From Candidatus Bathyarchaeota archaeon (GTDB taxonomy: Archaea; Thermoproteota; Bathyarchaeia; Bathyarchaeales; UBA233): a stretch of DNA of 20,203 nt. The notes beneath the pieces were generated by a model. The model was not told the DNA's origin and ran no database searches. It saw nothing but the letters and a program-made list of their open reading frames with translations. A program made the translations under genes and the position numbers. How positions within the stretch are numbered: position 1 is the stretch's first letter; every line of letters starts with the position of its first letter. Positions 6,789 to 14,118 of the stretch are shown one piece after another. The DNA lies in contig JARYMR010000013.1 in the NCBI GenBank assembly GCA_029907045.1, positions 1-20,203 on the forward strand, read 5' to 3'.

Positions 6789-8225
6789 TTGCAAACCACA
6801 GAAACTATAGTGTCCAAAGAAAACCTCAAAAGACTGTTAGACATTGAAAAATTAAAATACTGCTTTGAATGCGGCATCTGTACAGCCAGCTGTCCCATGG
6901 CAGAACTTTTGGGGAAAGACTACAATCCAAGAGGGCTTCTTGAAAAAATTTTCTTGAATCCCGAAAGTGTTCTAAATTCGGATGAGCTTTGGCTCTGCGC
7001 TTGGTGCTATCGCTGTTATAGACATTGTCCCCAAGCGCTTAAAATACCAGAAATCCTTCTTTTCATGCGAAAAACAGCTGCGGAGCACGGTTTTTTGGCA
7101 CCTCTCGAAAATGCCCTACAAAAAATAGTTGAAAACATTCCGATTCCCCTTGCAACAACGCTGGTTTGCTTCCACCCAGAACGTGTTGGATTGGATAAAG
7201 AGAAAATTCTTGAAAAGATTGAACAAATGCGCCTTGAACGTTTTAAGAAAAGAAAAAGAACAAAGGCAACAAAAAATTCTCAAAGAAAAATTGCGGTTAT
7301 TGGTTCTGGACCTGCTGGTCTCACAGTTGCTTATCAACTAGCTCAGAGAAAATGTAAAGTTACAATTTTTGAGGCGCTCCCAGAAGCTGGTGGAATGTTG
7401 CGGAGATGCATTCCAGAGCATCGTTTGCCAAAACAAGTTTTAGCCAAAGAAATCCAATTCATAAAAGATTTAGGCGTAGAAATAAGGACTGGCGTAACTG
7501 TTGGTAAAAATTTGAATTTTGAAGATTTATGGAATGAAGGCTACAAAGCCATTTTTATCGGCGCAGGTGCGCACGAAAGCCAAAAATTAAAAGTTGAAGG
7601 TGGAGATTTGGAAGGAGTAATTCACGCTCTCGACTTTTTATGGAAAATGAATTCTGGCGAAAAATTGGAAATGGGAAAAAACGTTGCTGTTATTGGTGGT
7701 GGAAACGTTGCAATAGATGCCGCAAGAACCGCACTGCAAAATGGAGCAAAAGAAGCGACAATGTTTTATCGTAGGTCAAGGGATGAAATGCCAGCAAACC
7801 CATGGGAAGTTAAAGAAGCAGAAGACAAAGGCGTGAAAATCGAGTTTCTAGTTGCTCCTAAGAGATTTTTGGGGAAAAATGGGAAAGTTTCATCCATCGA
7901 GTTTGTTCGTATGCAACTCGGCGAACCAGACGAGTCTGGCAGAAGGAAACCTATCCCAATAGAAGGTTCAGAATTCCCACGAGAAGCGGATATGGTGATT
8001 TTGGCGGTTGGAGAAATGCCAAACTTGACATTTTTGCCAAAAGAGATAGAGTTAAATGAGGATGGAACTGTTTGGGTTGACCCAATAACCATGGAAACAA
8101 GCTTACGAGGCGTTTTTGCAGGAGGGGATGCTGCAACAGGTCCAGCAACAGTGATTGAAGCGATTAAAGCTGGAAAACGTGTTGCAGAATCAATTGAAAA
8201 ATATTTGGAATCTTTAGGAGGATAA
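6789..8225 (+). CDS. HdrC-like [4Fe-4S] domain fused to GltD-like NAD(P)H/FAD oxidoreductase
   Basis: The protein has 478 residues. Residues about 20-95 hold two cluster motifs, C25-C28-C31-C35-P and C70-C73-C76-C80-P, spaced as in HdrC-type subunits (first motif CFECGICTASCPM). From 166 on it resembles the small subunit of glutamate synthase: FAD-binding GSGPAG at 172-177, LPEAGGMLRRCIPEHRLP, a second dinucleotide fold GGGNVA at 303-308 with YRRSRDEMPA (327-336), where NADPH-type binding is expected, and FAGGDAATGPATVIEA near the C-terminus. No glutamate synthase large subunit and no HdrB accompany it, so it is probably the NAD(P)H module of an HdrA-based electron-transfer complex. It starts with TTG, is first in the operon, and ends within the ribosome-site region of hdrA. 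NADH versus NADPH preference is not settled. Confidence 0.88.
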   Translation: MQTTETIVSKENLKRLLDIEKLKYCFECGICTASCPMAELLGKDYNPRGLLEKIFLNPESVLNSDELWLCAWCYRCYRHCPQALKIPEILLFMRKTAAEHGFLAPLENALQKIVENIPIPLATTLVCFHPERVGLDKEKILEKIEQMRLERFKKRKRTKATKNSQRKIAVIGSGPAGLTVAYQLAQRKCKVTIFEALPEAGGMLRRCIPEHRLPKQVLAKEIQFIKDLGVEIRTGVTVGKNLNFEDLWNEGYKAIFIGAGAHESQKLKVEGGDLEGVIHALDFLWKMNSGEKLEMGKNVAVIGGGNVAIDAARTALQNGAKEATMFYRRSRDEMPANPWEVKEAEDKGVKIEFLVAPKRFLGKNGKVSSIEFVRMQLGEPDESGRRKPIPIEGSEFPREADMVILAVGEMPNLTFLPKEIELNEDGTVWVDPITMETSLRGVFAGGDAATGPATVIEAIKAGKRVAESIEKYLESLGG

Positions 8226-8228
8226 GAC

Positions 8229-10637
8229 ATGACTGAAGGCGAGATTCGAATTGGAGTTTATGTTTGCCATTGCGGATTAAACATAGCTGGCTCTATAGAC
8301 TGTGAGGAAGTGGCAAAATATGCAGCAACCCTTCCTCACGTAGTTTTAGCTAAGGACAACCGTTACACATGCTCAGATCAAGGGCAAGAAATGATTAAAA
8401 AGGACATTAAAGAACATAGGCTTAACCGTGTTGTTGTAGCCTCGTGTTCGCCAAGGCTTCACGAACCAACTTTTAGAAAAACATGCGAGGATGCTGGTTT
8501 AAACAAGTATCTTTTTGAAATGGCTAACATACGTGAACAGTGCAGTTGGGTGCATTTGCATGATCGAAGGGCTGCTACTGAAAAGGCTAAAGATCTTGTG
8601 AAGATGGCCGTGGCTAAAGCTGCTTTGCTTCAACCAGCTGAAGAAATTGAAGTTCCAATTATTCAGGAAGCCCTTGTCATTGGCGGTGGAGTGGCTGGTA
8701 TTCAAGCGGCTTTGGATTTGGCTGATACTGGTTATAAGGTGTATTTGGTTGAAAAGGAGCCGAGCATTGGCGGAATGATGGCTCGCATAGACAAAACTTT
8801 TCCAACAATGGACTGTTCCATTTGTATTCTTGCGCCTAAAATGTCTGATGTGGGCCATCATCCAAAGATTGAACTTTTAACCAATAGTGAAGTTGTTGAT
8901 GTGAAGGGCTATATTGGCAACTTTAACGTTAAAGTTTTGAAAAAACCCCGCTACGTCAAAAGCGACTGCACAGCATGCGGAGAATGCGCCAAAGTTTGTC
9001 CAGTCATAGCTCCAAATGAGTTTGATGCTGGATTAGCCATAAGACATGCCATTTACACGCCTTTCGCCCAAGCTGTTCCCTCCACATACATAATTGATAT
9101 GAATAGATGCCTCAACAAAGACGGCGTAATCGCCTGCGACAAATGCATAAAGGCATGCGAAAGACAAGCCATAGACTTTGACATGAAACCAGAAACCATA
9201 GAACTTAAAGTTGGAACAATAATAGTGGCCATAGGCGCAGACGTATTCGACCCATCTACCTTACCGAATTATGGATATGGAAAATACCCAAACGTGATAA
9301 CTTCACTTGAATTCGAAAGGCTAATAAACGCTGGCGGTCCATCTGGTGGACATCTTATAAGACCAAGCGATATGCAGATTCCTCAACGTGTAGCCTTCAT
9401 CCAATGTGTAGGTTCCCGCTCAGACAGAAATGGAAGATTATATTGCAGTAACGTTTGCTGCATGAACACAATTAAAGATAGCTTGCTCATTAAGGAGCAT
9501 TGGCCTGAAACTGAAATTTACGTTTTTTACGTTGACATAAGGGCTTATGGAAAAGGCTTTGAAGACCTTTATAAGCGTGCAAAAAAGGAAGGCGCCATCT
9601 TCATCCGCGGGCTTCCAGCCGAAATCATAGAGGAGAGAAAAACCCATAATTTGTGGCTTATCGGCGAGAACACACTTCAGAAAGAATTGTACAAAATTAA
9701 TGTTGACATGGTAATCCTTTCTGTTGGTTTGGAGCCGAGAAAGGACAGCGAAATCATCCAGCGATTATTAACATTATCACGGACTCAAGACGGCTTCTTC
9801 ATGGAAGCACATCCAAAACTTAGACCAGTCGATGCTGCCACGGGCGGAATATTCTTTGCTGGATGCGCTGAAGCACCCAAGGACATAAAAGATAGCGTAA
9901 CACAAGCAAGCGCTGCCGCTGCTAGAGCTGGCATTTTGATGGCTAAGGGAAAAGTGACTGTTGAAGCCATTACTCCAATTTCTTATGCCGATAAGTGTAA
10001 GGCTTGTGGGCTTTGCACAAAAGTTTGTCCTTACAATGCTATAACATTAAACAAGGAGTTAAAACGCATAGAAGTTATTGAGGCTGCTTGTGGCGGATGT
10101 GGAACCTGCGCAGCAGAATGCCCCTTTGATGCCTTAACCCAAAATCACTTCACAGACGAACAAATCTTAGCGCAGATAGACGTCGTAACGGAGTTTGATG
10201 CTGAAAAGAAAATTGTCGCCTTCTGCTGCAACTGGTGCGCTTATGCTGGCGCAGACTTTGCCGGCGTCAGCCGAATGCAATATCCCCCAAATGTGCGAAT
10301 AATAAGGACCATGTGTTCTGGGCGAGTGGCTCCAAAATTCATAGAAAGAGCCTTTGCAAGGGGAGCCGCAGCCGTTTTAGTGGCTGGTTGCCATCCCGGG
10401 GATTGTCATTACATAAATGCTAATTATCATACCAAAAGGCGTGTGGAACGTTTCTGGGAGAAAATGAAGAAAAATGGACTAAACAAGGAAAGATTACAGC
10501 TATTATGGGCTACGGCGGCTGAGGGCGAAAGATTTGCTTCAAAAATCCGTGAAATGCAAGCTATAGTGGAAAAGGTCTCTAGAGAAGAGATAGAAAATGG
10601 CAAAAAAGTTTTTGAAAAAGCCTTAGGTGGAAGTTAG
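8229..10637 (+). CDS. hdrA: HdrA-like flavin/iron-sulfur subunit fused to MvhD-like [2Fe-2S] domain
   Basis: This 802-residue protein is an HdrA, the FAD subunit that performs electron bifurcation in heterodisulfide reductase complexes. The N-terminal domain has GVYVCHCGLNI. FAD-binding GGGVAG is at 152-157, and TMDCSICILAPKM at 193-205. A ferredoxin-like insert has C247-C250-C253-C257-P and C294...C303-C306-C310. CVGSR is at 393-397 and SNVCCMN around 407-413. A second two-cluster ferredoxin domain has C590-C593-C596-C600-P and C621-C624-C627-C631-P. Residues about 660-780 match MvhD, with Cys at 666, 667, 670, 696, 721 and 726 for a [2Fe-2S] centre. HdrA-MvhD fusions are known, for example in HdrA2 of Methanosarcina. 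AGGAGG lies just before the ATG. HdrB and hydrogenase subunits are absent, so the physiological partner is likely the adjacent oxidoreductase. Confidence 0.93.
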   Translation: MTEGEIRIGVYVCHCGLNIAGSIDCEEVAKYAATLPHVVLAKDNRYTCSDQGQEMIKKDIKEHRLNRVVVASCSPRLHEPTFRKTCEDAGLNKYLFEMANIREQCSWVHLHDRRAATEKAKDLVKMAVAKAALLQPAEEIEVPIIQEALVIGGGVAGIQAALDLADTGYKVYLVEKEPSIGGMMARIDKTFPTMDCSICILAPKMSDVGHHPKIELLTNSEVVDVKGYIGNFNVKVLKKPRYVKSDCTACGECAKVCPVIAPNEFDAGLAIRHAIYTPFAQAVPSTYIIDMNRCLNKDGVIACDKCIKACERQAIDFDMKPETIELKVGTIIVAIGADVFDPSTLPNYGYGKYPNVITSLEFERLINAGGPSGGHLIRPSDMQIPQRVAFIQCVGSRSDRNGRLYCSNVCCMNTIKDSLLIKEHWPETEIYVFYVDIRAYGKGFEDLYKRAKKEGAIFIRGLPAEIIEERKTHNLWLIGENTLQKELYKINVDMVILSVGLEPRKDSEIIQRLLTLSRTQDGFFMEAHPKLRPVDAATGGIFFAGCAEAPKDIKDSVTQASAAAARAGILMAKGKVTVEAITPISYADKCKACGLCTKVCPYNAITLNKELKRIEVIEAACGGCGTCAAECPFDALTQNHFTDEQILAQIDVVTEFDAEKKIVAFCCNWCAYAGADFAGVSRMQYPPNVRIIRTMCSGRVAPKFIERAFARGAAAVLVAGCHPGDCHYINANYHTKRRVERFWEKMKKNGLNKERLQLLWATAAEGERFASKIREMQAIVEKVSREEIENGKKVFEKALGGS

Positions 10638-10639
10638 CT

Positions 10640-10924
10640 ATGCCCGTCAGACTTTGGCGCACACCATTAGACTCTGAAAAAGTGAAGCTTCCAAAAGCAG
10701 AAATTCACATACTAAAAGATCAATGTAAGGGATGCGGTTTCTGTATTCATTTTTGTCCCAAAAAAGTTTTGGAAGAATCTGAAGAAATAAATGCCAGAGG
10801 GGTTCATCCTCCAAAAATTGTTGACGAAAGCAAATGTATTCTCTGCAGTTTTTGCACTTCAGTTTGCCCAGACTTCGCAATTTTTGTTGTTGAAAAACCA
10901 TGTAAAGAGGGATGTCAAACATGA
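10640..10924 (+). CDS. korD: 2-oxoacid:ferredoxin oxidoreductase delta subunit, 2[4Fe-4S] ferredoxin-like
   Basis: This 94-residue ferredoxin-type subunit carries C29-C32-C35-C39-P and C66-C69-C72-C76-P, so two [4Fe-4S] clusters. The segment NARGVHPP between them is typical of delta subunits of KOR/VOR-type enzymes. It passes electrons from the thiamine-diphosphate/Fe-S core to ferredoxin or, here, perhaps to HdrA. It begins two bases after the hdrA stop, and its stop TGA overlaps the korA start in an ATGA arrangement, which implies coupled translation and fixed stoichiometry. Confidence 0.9.
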   Translation: MPVRLWRTPLDSEKVKLPKAEIHILKDQCKGCGFCIHFCPKKVLEESEEINARGVHPPKIVDESKCILCSFCTSVCPDFAIFVVEKPCKEGCQT

Positions 10925-12072
10925 GTAGAAAAGGAGTAATCCTCGAAGGTAGCCACTTCATGAATGGCGATATTGCCTGTGCAGAAGGTGCCATAGCTGC
11001 TGGTTGCAGATTCTTTGCTGGTTATCCTATAACGCCGGCGACAGAAATCGCCGAACATTTAGCCCAACGCATGCCCGAAGTTGGCGGAATATACATTCAA
11101 ATGGAAGACGAATTAGCCTCAATGGCAGCAATTATAGGCGCATCCTATGCAGGCGTAAAGGCTATGACCGCTACTTCTGGACCAGGTTTTAGTTTAATGC
11201 AAGAAAACATAGGATTAGCCGTGATGACGGAAGCTCCATGCGTTGTCGTGGATGTTATGCGTGGCGGACCCAGCACTGGACAGCCCACATTACCCGGACA
11301 GCAAGATGTTATGCAAGCCAAATGGGGCTCTCATGGAGATTATGAAATAATAGCCCTAGCGCCTTCTTCTGTCCAAGAAATGTTCGACTTAACTATTGAA
11401 GCCTTCAACCTTTCCGAAACCTACAGAGTTCCAGCCATAGTGTTAGCTGACGAAGTGGTTGGACACATGTGGGAAAAAGTCGTGATTCCTCCCGCTGAAA
11501 AAATAAAAATAGTGAACCGAAAAAAGGCAAATGTTCCATCAGAATCTTATGCGCCCTTCATGCCTGATGACGATTTGGTTCCGCCAATGGCATGTTTCGG
11601 AGAAGGCTACAGCTTTCACGCTACAGGCTTAACGCATGATGAGCATGGTTATCCACAAACATCCAGCTCTGAAGCCCAACAAAAACTTGTAAAAAGACTT
11701 TGTGATAAGATTAGGAAAAATGCGGATAAAATAATCAGGGTTGAAGAGGTTATGTTAAGCGATGCCGATATAGCGGTTATAGCCTATGGAATAGTTGCCA
11801 GAGCCGCGTTAAGCGCCGTGAGAAAGGCTAGAGCAGAGGGAATAAAGGCTGGGCTTCTACGCCCAATCACTTTATGGCCTTTCCCAGGAAAGTATGTAGC
11901 CAAAATAGCCAAACAAGCAAAGGCCATAGTGGTTCCGGAAATGAACTGCGGTCAGCTAGTGCGGGAAGTGGAGAGGGCAGCAAAGGAAACACCTGTTACT
12001 TTTATTTCCAAATTGGGAGAAGAACCTCATACGCCAATGGAAATTCTCGAGGCAATAAGGAGGAATAGCTGA
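10921..12072 (+). CDS. korA: 2-oxoglutarate:ferredoxin oxidoreductase alpha subunit
   Basis: At 383 residues from the ATG at 10921, the length fits KorA. Visible signatures are EGAIAAGCRFFAGYPITPATEIAE, MEDELASMAAIIGASYAG, KAMTATSGPGFSLMQE, RGGPSTGQPTLPGQQD, and HGDYEIIALAPSS, all typical of the alpha subunit that supplies pyrimidine-domain contacts for thiamine diphosphate. I use ATG 10921, with GAGGG nine bases upstream and an ATGA overlap with korD; an ATG at 10912 would have almost no spacing. The C-terminal half (VIAYGIVARAALSAV, LLRPITLWPFP) is the transketolase-C-like domain. Specificity for 2-oxoglutarate is inferred from similarity to KorA and could be another 2-oxoacid. Confidence 0.92.
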   Translation: MSRKGVILEGSHFMNGDIACAEGAIAAGCRFFAGYPITPATEIAEHLAQRMPEVGGIYIQMEDELASMAAIIGASYAGVKAMTATSGPGFSLMQENIGLAVMTEAPCVVVDVMRGGPSTGQPTLPGQQDVMQAKWGSHGDYEIIALAPSSVQEMFDLTIEAFNLSETYRVPAIVLADEVVGHMWEKVVIPPAEKIKIVNRKKANVPSESYAPFMPDDDLVPPMACFGEGYSFHATGLTHDEHGYPQTSSSEAQQKLVKRLCDKIRKNADKIIRVEEVMLSDADIAVIAYGIVARAALSAVRKARAEGIKAGLLRPITLWPFPGKYVAKIAKQAKAIVVPEMNCGQLVREVERAAKETPVTFISKLGEEPHTPMEILEAIRRNS

Positions 12073-12911
12073 TGGAAACTGAAATGGTGCATCCTTTTGC
12101 AAAATACCTACGGGAAGCCATGATGCCTCACATTTGGTGTTCAGGATGCGGCAATGGCATAATCCTAAACTGTTTCGTTCAAGCCGTAGACGAGCTTCAA
12201 ATAGACCTAAACAAGCTTGTTGTTGTGTCTGGCATTGGATGTATTGGACGAGCAGCCGGATATGTCAACACTAACTCTTTTCACACAACTCACGGACGCC
12301 CAATAGCCTTCGCTACTGGAGTAAAATTGGCAAATCCAGAACTGGAAGTGGTAATTATCAGCGGTGATGGCGACCTCTTCGCCATAGGAGGAAACCATTT
12401 CATACATGCGGCTCGGAGAAACATTGGAATCAAAGTTATCTGCGCAAACAACTTCAATTATGGAATGACAGGCGGACAACAAGGACCAACAACACCAATT
12501 GAGGCTTTAACAACCACAACCCCCTACGGAAACATTGAACACCCCTTCAATCTGGTGCATTTGGCAGCAGCCTCAGGCGCCACTTATGTGGCTAGGTGGA
12601 CAACTTTGCATGTGCGAAGGCTTACACAATCTATTAAAAAATTGTTGCAGAAGGAAGGTTTCGGCTTTATTGAGGTTGTTTCGCCTTGTCCAGAAATTTT
12701 TGGTCGCTATAATAAAATGCGCACTGGACTTGAGATGATGGAATGGTTTAGAAAAGCTTCCGCGATAGAAAACTTTTCCGACCCGGCAAAAGCAGAAATT
12801 ACACCAGAAAGGATAGTGGTCGGAGAATTTGTTGATATAGCAAAAGTCAGTTATGAAAGGCTGATTCATGAAAAAATTGCTGAAATTAATGAGAAGAAAA
12901 TGGGATGGTGA
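12072..12911 (+). CDS. korB: 2-oxoglutarate:ferredoxin oxidoreductase beta subunit
   Basis: The 279-residue thiamine-diphosphate-binding subunit has the TPP motif SGDGDLFAIGGNHFIHAARRN (GDGD at 98-101) ending at N126-N127. Cysteines 23, 26 (WCSGCGNG), 57 (GIGCIGR) and 208 (SPCPE) are placed as the ligands of the proximal [4Fe-4S] cluster in this enzyme family. GNHFIHAARRNI is close to what I know of 2-oxoglutarate-type KorB, so succinyl-CoA formation from 2-oxoglutarate, or the reverse carboxylation, is the best guess. The ATG overlaps the korA stop by one base (TGATG), and AGGAGG lies upstream inside korA. Confidence 0.92.
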   Translation: METEMVHPFAKYLREAMMPHIWCSGCGNGIILNCFVQAVDELQIDLNKLVVVSGIGCIGRAAGYVNTNSFHTTHGRPIAFATGVKLANPELEVVIISGDGDLFAIGGNHFIHAARRNIGIKVICANNFNYGMTGGQQGPTTPIEALTTTTPYGNIEHPFNLVHLAAASGATYVARWTTLHVRRLTQSIKKLLQKEGFGFIEVVSPCPEIFGRYNKMRTGLEMMEWFRKASAIENFSDPAKAEITPERIVVGEFVDIAKVSYERLIHEKIAEINEKKMGW

Positions 12912-12916
12912 TTTGA

Positions 12917-13462
12917 ATGCGGATTGAAATTAGGTTTGCGGGTTTCGGCGGTCAAGGAATCATCAAATCTGGAATAATCACAGCTACAGCAGCATGCATA
13001 TACGGCGGAAAAAATGCTGTTCAAACCCAGTCTTATGGTCCAGAATCAAGGGGTGGAGCATGCAAATCAGAAGTTGTGATTTCAGAGGAAGAAATAGACT
13101 TTCCAAAGGTTGTTGAACCCGAAATCCTTGTGGTGATGTCTCAGCACGCCTATAATGAATATGCAGAAAACGTGAAGACAAGGGGAACAATAATTTTGGA
13201 CCCAGACATGGTTCCCCACGAAAAAGAACTAAAAAATGTTAGAATCTTCAAAGTTCCAGCCACAAAAATTGCTGAGGAGCTTGGAAGAAAGATAGTTGCG
13301 AACATTGCCATGTTAGGCGCCTTTGTGGCTATTACAGGCGTGTTGGATAAAGAGGCTGTAAAAGAATCCATTAAGGTGAATGTGCCAAAGGGTACCGAAG
13401 AACTGAATTTAAAGGCTTTTGAAAAAGGATACGAATATGGCAAAAACCTGTTGAAAAGCTAG
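12917..13462 (+). CDS. korC: 2-oxoglutarate:ferredoxin oxidoreductase gamma subunit
   Basis: The 181-residue gamma subunit has the family's N-terminal GFGGQG at 9-14 (FAGFGGQGIIKSG), then QTQSYGPESRGGACKSEVVIS and the VVMSQ strand. The gamma domain contributes to CoA handling and subunit assembly in 2-oxoacid:ferredoxin oxidoreductases. It starts five bases after the korB stop with GGTGAT as ribosome site and closes the six-gene operon. Its stop is only two bases from the stop of the convergent eS1 gene. Confidence 0.92.
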   Translation: MRIEIRFAGFGGQGIIKSGIITATAACIYGGKNAVQTQSYGPESRGGACKSEVVISEEEIDFPKVVEPEILVVMSQHAYNEYAENVKTRGTIILDPDMVPHEKELKNVRIFKVPATKIAEELGRKIVANIAMLGAFVAITGVLDKEAVKESIKVNVPKGTEELNLKAFEKGYEYGKNLLKS

Positions 13463-13464
13463 CG

Positions 13465-14067
13465 TTATCCAGCTTTTTGAAGCTGTGGTTGCTGCATTAT
13501 AACTTTTGATTTTCTAATGCCCACATGCCTTAACGGAGCAATTTTTTTAGCTTCGTTGTATATGTCTGATGCTATTCTCCCCAAAACCATTTCTTGGGCG
13601 AACTGGTCTAAAGTGAGTGCAGCAGCTTTTTCTTTAACAATTTTTTCCATAATAGCCCTTATTTCTCTTTCTTGTGCTGTCCTTATCCTCGAAAGTGTAA
13701 AGGCGGATACAGCCACACGAATTTTGTATCCGTCTTTTGTGGTTAGATTGAATAGTCCGTCAACTTTTGTTGTTCTTCTGCGCACTAGGCTTCGCAAGTA
13801 GTCTCGTGAATATTCATGTCCTTTAAACATGGTTTTGGCAGTTTTTCCGTCAACTTCCGTTATTTGGAAATATATTTTTAAATATTGGTGGGCAAAATCG
13901 CCAGTAACATCGTAAAGCGTCGAATCAATAACTCTACCAACGAGTTTTTCTGGCTCGTCGGCTGGCACGCTTCCAAGTTCCACGTTTCCAAAGTATGGTG
14001 GAGCAATTGTTGTGTACCAGGATTTGCTTCGCCACTTATCTCTTACTCGTTTTGTTTTTGAAGACAC
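13465..14067 (-). CDS. rps3ae: 30S ribosomal protein eS1 (S3Ae)
   Basis: This 200-residue basic protein matches archaeal/eukaryotic eS1: KRVRDKWRSKSWYTTIAPPYFGN at the N-terminus, GRVIDSTLYDVTGDFAHQYLKIYFQI, HEYSRDYLRSLVRRRTTKVD and the C-terminal IYNEAKKIAPLRHVGIRKSKV. It binds near the mRNA exit region of the small subunit. It starts with GTG at 14067, with GGAGGAT (14078-14072) as ribosome site. A TATA-like CTTTTAATACC (14115-14105) suggests its own promoter, although serS lies just upstream. Archaeal rps3ae is often found near rps15, recJ and pcc1, as here. Confidence 0.95.
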   Translation of the reverse strand: MSSKTKRVRDKWRSKSWYTTIAPPYFGNVELGSVPADEPEKLVGRVIDSTLYDVTGDFAHQYLKIYFQITEVDGKTAKTMFKGHEYSRDYLRSLVRRRTTKVDGLFNLTTKDGYKIRVAVSAFTLSRIRTAQEREIRAIMEKIVKEKAAALTLDQFAQEMVLGRIASDIYNEAKKIAPLRHVGIRKSKVIMQQPQLQKAG

Positions 14068-14104
14068 GTTTATCCTCCGAATGTAGCTTGAAAATTCGCA
14101 TTTA

Positions 14105-14118
14105 GGTATTAAAAGTTT
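14105..14118 (-). promoter_or_regulatory. TATA-like box for the eS1 gene
   Basis: The minus strand reads AAACTTTTAATACC, partly over the serS stop. It lies about 45 bases before the GTG at 14067 and upstream of a GGAGGAT ribosome site, a suitable geometry for a short-leader archaeal transcript. Confidence 0.4.

Noticed and set aside
6789..8225. Naming the GltD-like protein a glutamate synthase subunit
   Set aside because: No large subunit is nearby, and the context and N-terminal HdrC-like clusters point to an electron-transfer role.
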